Below are positions 1-10,514 of a stretch of DNA of 64,000 nt, piece after piece. The DNA comes from Rosa chinensis (Eukaryota > Streptophyta > Magnoliopsida > Rosales > Rosaceae), in contig NC_037094.1 of NCBI RefSeq assembly GCF_002994745.2, positions 44,405,139 to 44,469,138 of the forward strand. Direction: 5' to 3'. The translations under genes and the position numbers were made by a program. Within the stretch, counting starts at the first letter, position 1. The number at the start of each line of letters is the position of its first letter. The notes below the pieces were generated by a model. That model saw nothing but the letters and a program-made list of their open reading frames with translations. It was not told where the DNA came from and ran no database searches.

Positions 1-427
1 CAGTATCCTTCAAATAACAGAAATAATGATGATCATTACTGTTTTGATCATTCTCTATGAACCACTGAACAACACGTTCTCTTACCTCCAGGTTTGCTCT
101 TTGTTGATCCATAACCTTTCAGAAATGATACCACAATCTTTGTACTATCATCAGTTGCTCTCTTTACCTCAGTGATTTTCCGGCTAATCTCTTGGGGTCT
201 TTCAGAATCATAAGTTCCACTCCGCCGCACCTTTCCATCCAAGCATCAAAGTCAACAACCAAAGCAGCTCTCTAACGTTCCTTAGCCTTCTTTTCCTATG
301 CTGGCTCCCCATAGATATTCATGATGTGTTGCCTCAATGTCCTTGACCATTCTTCAAGCCGTTTTTGCAGGATTTGGTCCACGGCTTCATCATTATAGCC
401 AGCATCGAAATCCTCATCCTCTGCCAT
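1..427 (-). pseudogene. Partial copy of the repeated gene-like unit
   Basis: First, incomplete unit of the array. A minus-strand ATG at 427 opens a frame beginning MAEDEDFDAGYN that reaches a TAG after about 43 codons. A 64-codon open stretch in another frame occupies 48-242, and the 111-codon frame seen in the next copies runs off the window edge. I do not recognise the family. Confidence 0.5.
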
Positions 428-880
428 GGTTCTCCACGTACACTATTTCTTGATTCAGCTCATCATAGAGAGAGCTTAGTGTGACAAGGAGTCCCTGTTG
501 GATCAGGAATTAATAAGACTAAAGGATGCATGAACGAATTTATCTTGAACTGTGTTGATGATTTGTTTTCCAAACATTCTTCTTTTCCCACATTTGTAAA
601 TAAAAATGTTTTCTTCTGTTTGAAGTTTCTGAAAATTGCGATTTCAATCTTTAAAACCCTCCCCCATTATTTTACATTTTGTGCTCTTGTATATGTGTAA
701 TCGTTTTAGGTTTTTGAGGGTGTATAGAAAACGTAAATAATACATCATCTAATCTGAAAATATACTTTAAAATCGTAAAACATTGTTTTGTGTAGTGTTT
801 TTGACCTTTTTTTATGTTGTTTCTTAGGAATTAAGTTGGTGTTTTTTAGGAATATCTCTGGTGTTTTTTAGGGATTTTAG

Positions 881-1531
881 TTAGAGTTTGTTTTGTATTT
901 GGATTCCTTGACCCACCCCTTGTTGTTTGCTTTTTTCATCTTCTAACATTGGCTGGTTGAATATTACCATTGTAGTGGCTTCCACGAAGCCGGGCAGAGA
1001 AGAAGCATAGTCTTTGAGCATAACAGCCAGGACTGGTGCAGTTTTTGACACAATGAAAAAGAGCTTGAGAAATCCTCTAGTGAGCCGACGCCACAATTTG
1101 TTAGCAGTATCCTTCAAATAACAGAAATAATGATGATCATTACTGTTTTGATCATTCTCTATGAACCACTGAACAACACGTTCTCTTACCTCCAGGTTTG
1201 CTCTTTGTTGATCCATAACCTTTCAGAAATGATACCACAATCTTTGTACTATCATCAGTTGCTCTCTTTACCTCAGTGATTTTCCTGCTAATCTCTTGGG
1301 GTCTTTCAGAATCATAAGTTCCACTCCGCCGCACCTTTCCATCCAAGCATCAAAGTCAACAACCAAAGCAGCTCTCTAACGTTCCTTAGCCTTCTTTTCC
1401 TATGCTGGCTCCCCATAGATATCCATGATGTGTTGCCTCAATGTCCTTGACCATTCTTCAAGCTGTTTTTGCAGGATCTGGTCCACGGCTTCATCATTAT
1501 AGCCAGCATCGAAATCCTCATCCTCTGCCAT
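881..1531 (-). pseudogene. Repeated gene-like unit, copy 2
   Basis: Minus-strand gene-like block with ATG at 1531 (MAEDEDFDAGYN...). It is acidic and then Lys/Arg/Glu-rich, with in-frame TAG codons. A second block of 111 codons at 881-1216 starts MDQQRANLEVRE and contains a moderately hydrophobic stretch (LFFIVSKTAPVLAVMLKD) before ending IQIQNKL. The two blocks are in different frames. They could be exons separated by a short intron (a GTAAAG follows the first block) or remnants of one broken frame. No domain was recognised and no function is assigned. Confidence 0.5.
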
Positions 1532-1984
1532 GGTTCTCCACGTACACTATTTCTTGATTCAGCTCATCATAGAGAGAGCTTAGTGTGACGAGGAGTCCCT
1601 GTTGGATCAGGAATTAATAAGACTAAAGGATGCATGAACGAATTTATCTTGAACTGTGTTGATGATTTGTTTTCCAAACATTCTTCTTTTCCCACATTTG
1701 TAAATAAAAATGTTTTCTTCTGTTTTAAGTTTCTGAAAATTGCGATTTCAATCTTTAAAACCCTTCCCCATTATTTTACGTTTTGTGCTCTTGTATATGT
1801 GTAATCGTTTTAGGTTTTTGAGGGTGTATAGAAAACGTAGATAATACATCATCTAATCTGAAAATATACTTTAAAATCGTAAAACATTGTTTTGTGTAGT
1901 GTTTTTGGCCTTTTTTTATGTTGTTTCTTAGGAATTAAGTTGGTGTTTTTTAGGAATATCTCTGGTGTTTTTTAGGGATTTTAG

Positions 1985-2635
1985 TTAGAGTTTGTTTTGT
2001 ATTTGGATTCCTTGACCCACCCCTTGTTGTTTGCTTTTTTCATCTTCCAACATTGGCTGGTTGAATATTGCCATTGTAGTGGCTTCCACGAAGCCGGGCA
2101 GAGAAGAAGCATAGTCTTTGAGCATAACAGCCAGGACTGGTGCAGTTTTTGACACAATGAAAAAGAGCTTGAGAAATCCTCTAGTGAGCCGACGCCACAA
2201 TTTGTTAGCAGTATCCTTCAAATAACAGAAATAATGATGATCATTACTGTTTTGATCATTCTCTATGAACCACTGAACAACACTTTCTCTTACCTCCAGG
2301 TTTGCTCTTTGTTGATCCATAACCTTTCAGAAATGATACCACAATCTTTGTACTATCATCAGTTGCTCTCTTTACCTCAGTGATTTTCCTGCTAATCTCT
2401 TGGGGTCTTTCAAAATCATAAGTTACACTCCGCCGCACCTTTCCATCCAAGCATCAAAGTCAACAACCAAAGCAGCTCTCTAACGTTCCTTAGCCTTCTT
2501 TTCCTCTACTGTCTCCCCATAGATATCCATGATGTGCTGCCTCAATGTCCTTGACCATTCTTCAAGCTGTTTTTGCAGGATCTGGTCCACGGCTTCATCA
2601 TTATAGCCAGCATCGAAATCCTCATCCTCTGCCAT
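1985..2635 (-). pseudogene. Repeated gene-like unit, copy 3, least decayed
   Basis: Same organisation as copy 2, with ATG at 2635 and the 111-codon block at 1985-2320. This copy has GET-VEEKKAKER where the two left copies have a premature TAG after GEPA, so it keeps a longer first reading frame and looks closer to the ancestor. A TAG after KAKER still interrupts it. The 111-codon frame is open in copies 2, 3 and 4 with only a few amino-acid changes, which may reflect either mild constraint or simply the recent age of the duplication. Confidence 0.5.
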
Positions 2636-3088
2636 GGTTCTCCACATACACTATTTCTTGATTCAGCTCATCATAGAGAGAGCTTAGTGTGACGAGGAGT
2701 CCCTGTTGGATCAGGAATTAATAAGACTAAAGGATGCATGAACGAATTTATCTTGAACTGTGTTGATGATTTGTTTTCCAAACATTCTTCTTTTCTCACC
2801 TTTGTAAATAAAAATGTTTTCTTCTGTTTTAAGTTTCTGAAAATTGCGATTTCAATCTTTAAAACCCTCCCCCATTATTTTACGTTTTGTGCTCTTGTAT
2901 ATGTGTAATCGTTTTAGGTTTTTGAGGGTGTATAGAAAACGTAAATAATACATCATCTAATCTGAAAATATACTTTAAAATCGTAAAACATTGTTTTGTG
3001 TAGTGTTTTTGACCTTTTTTTATGTTGTTTCTTAGGAATTAAGTTGGTGTTTTTAAGGAATGTCTCTGGTGTTTTTTAGGGATTTTAG

Positions 3089-3510
3089 TTAGAGTTTGTT
3101 TTGTATTTGGATTCCTTGACCCACCCCTTGTTGTTTGCTTTTTTCATCTTCCAACATTATCTGGTTGAATATTGCCATTGTAGTGGCTTCCACGAAGCCA
3201 GGCAAAGAAGAAGCATAGTCTTTGAGCATAACAGCCAGTACTGGTGCAGTTTTTGACACAATGAAAAAGAGCTTGAGAAATCCTCTAGTGAGCCGACGCC
3301 ATAATTTGTTAGCAGTATCCTTCAAATAATAGAAATGATGATGATCATTACTGTTTTGATCATTCTCTATGAACCACTGAACAATACGTTCTCTTACCTC
3401 CAGGTTTGCTTTTTGTTGATCCATAACCTTTCAGAAATGATACCACAATCTTTGTACCATCATTAGTTGCTCTCTTAACCTCAGTGATTTTCCTGCTAAT
3501 CTCTTGGGGT
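3089..3510 (-). pseudogene. Repeated gene-like unit, truncated copy 4
   Basis: Only the 111-codon block (3089-3424) and a short upstream part survive before similarity to the array stops at about 3511. It carries more differences from the consensus than the other copies (for example YYLKD for YCYLKD and an Ile in place of the Pro before MLEDEKSK), as expected for an edge copy that no longer exchanges with the array. Confidence 0.5.
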
Positions 3511-5214
3511 AATTTCATAATCTTACATGTCAATGATGTGGCTAAAATAGCCTCACAATTTAACCCTGCAAAATGTAGTTGTCAGTATAGGATAAGCAGG
3601 GATCGTTCAGTCCAGGGATTGTAGGGTACACCTACACAAAAAGGTCAATTAACAAATAAAAGAATAAAATGGGGTTTTTGAAAGTTGGTTCCTAATCTAC
3701 TTAAAATAAAAACAAAACAAATAAAACTATATACAATGATCGACTTCCCTAACCTAGACCACTACCACTCGGAAATTACTAAGTGTAAAAACAAAAAATT
3801 CATTTCAACATGCTAAAAAAACGTGCCCATCTTAAATGCCTAGATAAGAGCCCAAATGAAAAGCCTCAGCGGATCAATCCATTTATCTAATTCATTCTAA
3901 TGTTGGCTTGGATAGGAAAAGTCCTTACCAAGCCTAATACTGCTAATTTTCGAAAACACTCAGCGTAATTCTCTTAACTAGCAGTATTATCTAACCCTCG
4001 AATCAACTTACACGTGCAAATTAACCATTACACATAAAATTTAACACGTAATTTCCAGAATCATTTAATCATCAAAGCATGATTTTTACCACCCGTTAGA
4101 ACTAATTACTACTTGTTTAACTCAGCGTCTTAACAAATAACAATTGCTCTTGGCAAATTAAGCAAACACACAAGAACTCTCACCGTTATTCTAGCATGCA
4201 AACTTATTAACCTAACTCTGAAAATTACCTAAACATGTAAAAGGGCACAAGATTGTAACATGCATCATAAAAGAATTCTCGAAATCAACTCAATAATAAA
4301 CTGAAAATCTAAAAAATATTAATAAAAATATTCTGAAAATTTCATGTCTCCAATTGCACAACTCGCAAATCCAAACACACAAAACCGAAACAAAAATTGT
4401 AAATAGAGTCATAGTTACACTTTGAAGCTTTCCTCAGCGGCTTAGCAACAAGGTGATGAACTCGTCTCTGCTATGGTGGTGGAGCGTCCTTAACTCAGCA
4501 CCTAAGAGCTTTGTAGATTGATTGATGGATGGTGTCACGGTCTTGTAGGTGATGGAGGTTTGAGGAGTGAATTTGGCAGTCTTGGAATGGTTTTTTGGCC
4601 AGGAAGTGATAGGCAAGGAATTATCTTGGCTGAGAAGTGATCTTGGCTGGGAAGTGATGCAAATTCTGTTCTGGACGTTGCCTATTTATAGGGGAGCATT
4701 GGTTGGCTTTTGTCGATCATACCCTTCGTCATTGGACGGATGAGATTGCATTATAATTCCTTTAATTTTCCAACTGAAACATCTCCTTTAAGGCCTTAAC
4801 TCCTCTCATAATGGGGCAATTCCTTTAATTTCCAAGCTGAAACATCTTTCTCCTTTATTCTCCAACTGAAAACGTCTTTCTCTTTATTTCCCTTCTTCAT
4901 TGCTTGGTCAACCTGATTTAATAAAGGACATAAAATTAAATTCTTTTAGAGAAAATAAAAGAAATTAAAACAATTTAATTTCAAAAAAATACTCCCATAA
5001 ATTCTCTCTTAAGGCCCACAGATTAGCGTGACGGTGAGGAATCCTGATCCAACTAGGATTTTTCATGAATTTTGCGTTTTCTGCCTATTACACGTCAAAC
5101 ACTCTACAAGACTCTTAAAATGACTCGATGACTCAAAACACGAAACTTAAGGGAGAAACAAGGCTAAAATGGGGCATACACTCATTAATATCGTCGCACA
5201 TTGTGCTCCTATCA
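3511..5214 (-). mobile_element. 3' LTR of an Athila/Tat-like Ty3-gypsy element
   Basis: Read on the minus strand, a TGATAGGAGCA start at 5214 follows directly after the purine-rich tract AAGTGTGAGGTAGT (5215-5228). This is the usual polypurine-tract/LTR boundary. The opposite LTR edge is probably the TGTCAATGATG at about 3527, giving about 1.7 kb, but that edge is uncertain because the partner LTR is missing and no target-site duplication can be tested. The interior is non-coding, with an A-rich stretch and a region rich in TTCCTTTAATTT-type motifs. Confidence 0.6.
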
Positions 5215-5228
5215 ACTACCTCACACTT

Positions 5229-6997
5229 AGAGTTTGCTAGTCCCTTAGCAAACAAAATCGCATAGATAATTCCATGGTTAATAAACATGTGACACTCATA
5301 TGACTAAGTAAGATATGGAGAACTTAAGTTATACAGTGAATGATAGCATGTTTCGAACAAGTCCAATCCAAACTCACAAGGCACACTCTCGATTTTTCTC
5401 TCAGAAATGGCTATGCTTAAAAGCTTCACACTCAAGTATATGTAAGAGAATAAATTGTAAGGCAACAAACAGCTTGCATATTTCATCAATAAACGCATTT
5501 TGTGAAGAATTTTAAAAGACCTCATGAAATGACTAAGTGCACAAATGGACCTAAATCATAAGCTCGACTTTGTACCTGACTCCATTAACCAAATGATGCT
5601 CATCTCAAGGATCAAGTAAGCACTTAAAACAGGTTGTAATGGGGCTAAGCTAGGGTTTTCGAAATGAAGATTAAGGATACAAAAATTCTAAGGACCTAGC
5701 AGAACATATATGGACCACCTTATGTCACCATTTTTGTGGGCCAATTATCATTGTTTTTGGGCCCAACTTTAACCAACATGGGAATGGACAAAGGCATAAT
5801 TTTCAACTTTGAGCCTTCTACAAATTTGAAAGTCCAAAACCACACTTCAACAATTTCCCAAGAGTTTTCTTTTCAATTTGTCTTCTCTTTTGCCGTTTTT
5901 CTTTCCTTCTTTTTCATTTTCATTTTCTTTCAAAAAAAATTTTTACGGAAATTTTTTTTTTTCTCTTCTTTTTTCTTGGATTTTCCCCACCCCACACTTG
6001 TCTTTCATCGTCACCCCTACACTATGTCATGCTCTACTAAGTCCCTAGCACAAGGGTAGAGATGTCCTGTACTAAGCTCATGGTAGGGTAGTGAGGGTGA
6101 TGAAACAAAGGTTTTCAACGTAGGCTCAAAGGGGTTCATTCTAAGGAGTCCCACGACGGGCACAATTGGGGACACATGCTTGTTTGGCTATGGCGGTTAC
6201 TCTAATGTCTTCTATCCTATCCAGGATCAGGGCATATTATGGCATACAAGTTTTGACAGTCACAATAGTCGAGTTCTAGTACTCTCTAGTCCATTAAAAT
6301 CTATGACACATGATCACTGGATTTTCAAAGAATGATGAGGTTTTGCAAATACAGCCACGAAATTCTGGAATTATCAATTAAGCACTCGAAAAGAAAGTAT
6401 TTTAGCTCAACAGCTCACTTAGGGTCAAATGAATTAGACTTAATCCTGGCATGCTTAATGAACCAAGTTACAATCCTATCTCAAATCTTCATACAAGCAT
6501 CACAATGTCCATTAACCACAGAATTCAATTAAGTCCTATTTTGATTGTGAAAACCTTCAGCCATGAATTCAGAGACATGTTCATCCTAGACGTTAGGGGC
6601 ATCCTAAGACTTAAACACACAAAAAGACTCTAAAACCAATTTTTGTTTTTTGTTTTTAAATTTTTTTTTCTTCTCTAAACTAAAATAAAGGTGTAAACTA
6701 AAATAAACTAAACTAAAATAAAGGTGTAAACCCACCCACACGTAGAATCTACATTGTCCTCAATGTAGGCAAAAAATATGATATATAGACCCTAAATATG
6801 GGGGGGCTACGAAAATAAGGGAAGGGTAAAATAAACAAACAATAAACAAAGACATAAGTACAATTCAACCTAAGCAAGTGAAGGGATAGAAATGTCAGAC
6901 TCTCGTTGATGACTCATTCACAGCTTCGGTTGAAATGGGTTGCCTCCCATGCAGCGCTTAATATTTATAGTCCTTCAGCCTGGACTCTTCTCCTTGT
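5229..6997 (-). mobile_element. Non-coding 3' internal region of the gypsy element
   Basis: This lies between the integrase end and the polypurine tract. It holds pyrimidine-rich runs, scattered short unlinked open frames and the motif GGGTTGCCTCCCATGCAGCGC near 6940. From memory that motif recurs in the 3' untranslated part of Athila/Tat-type elements. No env-like reading frame is visible. Short open frames here (for example 5736-6059) sit in low-complexity T-rich DNA and are not called as genes. Confidence 0.5.
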
Positions 6998-7660
6998 TCA
7001 CACGTCATGGGGTGCCTCCTGGAGGGGTATCTCTTCTAATGTGTGCCCCACCAAGGACTCATAGTAGGGCTTGAGACGATGCCCATTTACCTTGAACTCC
7101 TTCCCCGTCTTCTCACTCTTGATCTCTACAGCACCATGAGCAAACACATTTGTAACTATAAATGGGACAACCCAACGAGAACGAAGTTTACCCGAGAATA
7201 ACTTAAGTCTGGAATGGAATAACAGAACTTTATGGCCGACTTGGAAGCTTTTTCCGCGAATCATTTTGTCATGGTACGTAGGCCTTTGTCTTCTCCTTGT
7301 AGATCCATGAAGCATCGTAGGCCTCATTCCTTATCTCCTCAAGCTCATTTAGCTGTAGCTTCCTATGTAGGCCCGCTTCATCATAATCCATGTTGAACTT
7401 CTGGACAGCCCACCAAGCTTTGTGCTCTAGCTCCACTGGAAGGTGGCATGCCTTTCCGTAGGCCAACCTAAAGGGAGACATCCCAATAGGCGTCTTGTAG
7501 GCCGTTCTGTAGGCCCACAACGCATCATCCAATCTCTGGCTCAAATCCTTCCTTGTCAGGTCCACTGTCTTCTCGAGTATCCTCTTGATCTCCCTGTTGG
7601 ATACCTCTGCTTGGCCACTGGTCTGAGGGTGGTAGGGCATGGACACCTTATGGACACCCT
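6998..7660 (-). pseudogene. Ty3-gypsy integrase C-terminal part, frameshifted
   Basis: The minus strand from about 7660 encodes the end of a retroviral-type integrase. It begins just before the motif [10 protein letters not shown], continues through [21 protein letters not shown] and [14 protein letters not shown], then [16 protein letters not shown], and finishes with a GPY/F-like module ([19 protein letters not shown]). These are hallmark strings of Athila/Tat integrases. The two halves are in different frames (7269-7646 and 6998-7327). The shift coincides with an extra GTAC at about 7274-7280, a local 4-bp duplication. Everything upstream of YHPQT (catalytic core, RT, protease, gag) is missing because the element is cut at about 7660. 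Not functional. Confidence 0.9.
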
Positions 7661-10469
7661 TATTTTTTTAAACTACATAATTAGTCATTAGCTTTTATTT
7701 TTATTGATAATAATTTTCTTTTAAGTTATTTTGCCACAGAAATCCGTGTGAAATACATACACATTTGCAACAGAAATCTGTACCAAAAACTTATTGTAAC
7801 GGAAATCCTTCCCTCCATAACTCACATAAAGTAAAAAATTAACGATTTGTAAATAAAATAATTTATAATACGTACATAAATCAGTGTGAATTGATATTTT
7901 CAACAGACATCTGTTACTGTTGTTTATTCACACGGATTTCCGTGTTAACATTTCACACAGAAATTCGTGTGTTACTAATTTCACAAATAAATATGTACCA
8001 AAAACTTATTGTAACATTTAGTTGACCGATGTCGTATCCACCATTACAAGACATGTATTGGTCAATCGACGAAGAGAGATGACAAATAGAGCTTCAAAAC
8101 TCTTGGTTTATCAGCGATTTTGATGAGTAGATCGAGACCCAAACAACTTTGAAAATAGCTGAAATTTTGACCATAATTATATCTTCTTATCATGATAACA
8201 TCTAATGGTCGATTTTGATAGTATTTAAGGTTTAGGGTTGACCTACTAAATCGAAACCCAAACGACGACGAAAATAGCTAAAATTTTGAACACAACCATT
8301 TATTCTTATCATGATAACATCTTACAGTCGATTTTGATAAAGTCTATTTCCTACGCATTGTTGCTTATGGAAGGTATACTTTTCATTATAACTAATAAAC
8401 TAGTTATACCACATTAATAGACATATAAGAATTTTGTGCAATCCAAAAATTGAAAATTGATAAATTTGACAATACCCATCTATTTATAGCGTATTAATAG
8501 GTATGGTGTAAAAAAAATAACTCAATCTGCCGTTATTTCAATATCAAATAAAGTGGTTAACCTTATGTACACATATACTTCCCTGAGGGGAGTTAAACCA
8601 CGAGAAGATAAACTTTTCAAAATTTTTATATTATTTGGTATACCTTATATTCATGAGAGTATGAGAGCTGATCAATTGAAAAAATAAGTTGCGAATGAGC
8701 GGTTATGAGCATATTAGTTTTATGTGGTATTTAGGGTTTAGGGTTAATCTAGTATATTGAGACCTAAATGATAACAAAAATAGCTGAAATTTTAACCATA
8801 ACTATTTATTCTAATCACGACAACATCCAACTGTTGATTTTGATAAAGTCTATTTCCTCCACATTGTTGCTCATGGAATGTATATTTTTCTTTACAACTA
8901 ATAAACTAGTTATACCACATTAGTAGACATATAAGAATTTTGTGTGAACCAAAAAATCAAAATTGAAAATCAATAAATTTGACATTACCCATCTATTTAT
9001 AGTGTATTAATAGGTATTGTGTAAAAAAATTTATTCAATCCGCCGTTATTTCGATATCAAATAAGTGGTCAACCTTATATACACTTATACTTTTTCACAC
9101 GGAATTTTGTAGCTAATTGTTCTTTGCACACGGATATCCGTGTGAAAAGGTTTTAGTTTTTACACAGACATCTGTTACTGTTATTTATTCACACGGATTT
9201 CGGTGTTAACATGTCACACAGATATTCGTGTGATATTCATTTCATATAGAAATCTGTACCAAAAACTTATTGTAACTGAAATCTGTCCCTCCATAAATCA
9301 CATAACATAAAAAATTAACGATTTCTAAATAAACTATTTTATAATACGTACAGAAATCTGTCTGAAATACATTTTTTTACAACAGTATCCACAATAATCT
9401 GTGGGAATATTCAAATATTGAGCGGGAATAAATTGATTAGCCCGCCCTTATTTTTTGAAAATAAATAATTAGTCATTAGCTTTTATTTTTATAGTTAAAA
9501 TGCTTTTCTTTCAAGTTATTTTGCCACAGAAATCTGTGTGAAATACTTATATAAGAACAATGGCCAAATTTGATCAATCTGCTAATTATAAGCAGAATAA
9601 CCACGGAAATCCGTGTGAAATACTTACACATTTGCAACTGATTTCCGTGTGTATTTACCTCGGTAACCACTAACTGTCATCTCAATTGTCAGTCGATTAT
9701 TTACACGGAATTCTGTCTGTAGTCTCATTTTGCACACGAAATTCTGTGTGTAGTCTCATTTTTCACATGGAATCTAGTAGCCAATTTTTCTTTTCACACG
9801 AATATCTGTGTCAATATTTTCACACAGATATTCATGTATTACTCATTTCACACAGAAATCTGTATCAAATACTTATTGTAACCGAAATTTGTCCCTCCGT
9901 AATTCACATAATAAAAAAAAATTAATTATTTCGAAACATACAGAAATCAGTGTGAATTGATTTTCACACAAATATCCATTTAAAAATATTTTACCATTTA
10001 CACAGACATCTGTTACACAGATATCTGTGTCAACATTTCACACAGATATTTGTGTGTTAATCTTTTCACACAGATATCTGTGTCAACATTTCACACAGAT
10101 ATTTGTGTGTTACTCATTTCACACAGAAATCTGTATCAAATACTTATTGTAACGGAAATCTGTCCCTCCATAATTCACATAACATAAAAAATTAATGATT
10201 TCGAAATAAACTAATTTATAATACATACAGAAATAAGTGTGGATTGATTTTCACACAGATATCCGTGTGAAAATGTTTTAGCTTTTACACAGATATCTGT
10301 TATTGTTGTTTATGCACACAGATTTCCGTTGATATTGTTGTTGTATAAATTATTGTGGGCCCAATTATGCTCATTTCACACGGATTTCTATTAGTATTTA
10401 TATTTTGCAAGGATATCTGTGGCTTTTAACTAGAGTAAATCTATGTGTGTTGTTATTTTGCTATTAGTG
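7660..10469. mobile_element. CACTA-like DNA transposon remnant with palindromic subterminal repeats
   Basis: The region carries about 37 variants of a short near-palindrome of the form ACACRGAWATCYGTGT, in two clusters (about 7735-7970 and 9090-10430). Dense short subterminal motifs in both orientations are characteristic of CACTA (En/Spm) elements, where transposase binds them. The right edge ...GCTATTAGTG at 10461-10469 is the reverse complement of a CACTA-type terminus. No matching left terminus was found. The left side abuts the gypsy integrase, and the sequence around 7660 recurs at about 9445, so the left end looks truncated or rearranged. No transposase frame is present, so it is non-autonomous or internally deleted. 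Confidence 0.65.
8110..9060. repeat. Internal diverged repeats of the CACTA remnant
   Basis: A module containing 'cgaaaatagctaaaatttt' and 'cttatcatgataacatc' followed by 'gtcgattttgata' occurs at about 8140-8225, 8265-8345 and 8770-8850. A longer segment (about 8330-8570, with 'aactaataaactagttata') is repeated at about 8845-9090. These lie in the gap between the two palindrome clusters. They are direct, imperfect and non-coding. Confidence 0.7.
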
Positions 10470-10479
10470 ATGGAATCCT

Positions 10480-10492
10480 CTCCGTATAAAAG
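10480..10492 (+). promoter_or_regulatory. Candidate TATA box of the REB1-like gene
   Basis: GTATAAAAGG lies just downstream of the CACTA right terminus and about 110 bp upstream of a pyrimidine-rich stretch that looks like a plant 5'UTR. Its position is plausible for a core promoter, but no transcription start can be proven from sequence alone. Confidence 0.4.
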
Positions 10493-10514
10493 GTGAGTTA
10501 ACTGTTCATTCTGA

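Larger units (their letters stand above)
1..3510. repeat. Tandem array, 1104-bp unit, about 3.2 copies
   Basis: The first bases of the window recur at 1105, 2209 and 3313, giving an exact period of 1104 bp. Copies differ by scattered substitutions and look about 97-98% identical by eye. The last copy is partial and loses similarity at about 3511, where the LTR of a gypsy element begins. The left edge lies outside the window, so the true copy number is unknown. Each unit holds about 650 bp of gene-like minus-strand sequence followed by about 450 bp of AT-rich non-coding DNA. The constant period and high identity point to recent unequal crossing-over or local amplification and not to independent insertions. 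Confidence 0.95.

Noticed and set aside
5736..6059. 107-codon plus-strand frame
   Set aside because: Phe-rich translation of a T-rich tract within the gypsy 3' region.
9090..10430. Regularly spaced palindromes considered as a CRISPR-like array
   Set aside because: Spacing and repeat sequence are irregular, spacers are repeated too, and the genome is a plant; subterminal transposon repeats explain it better.
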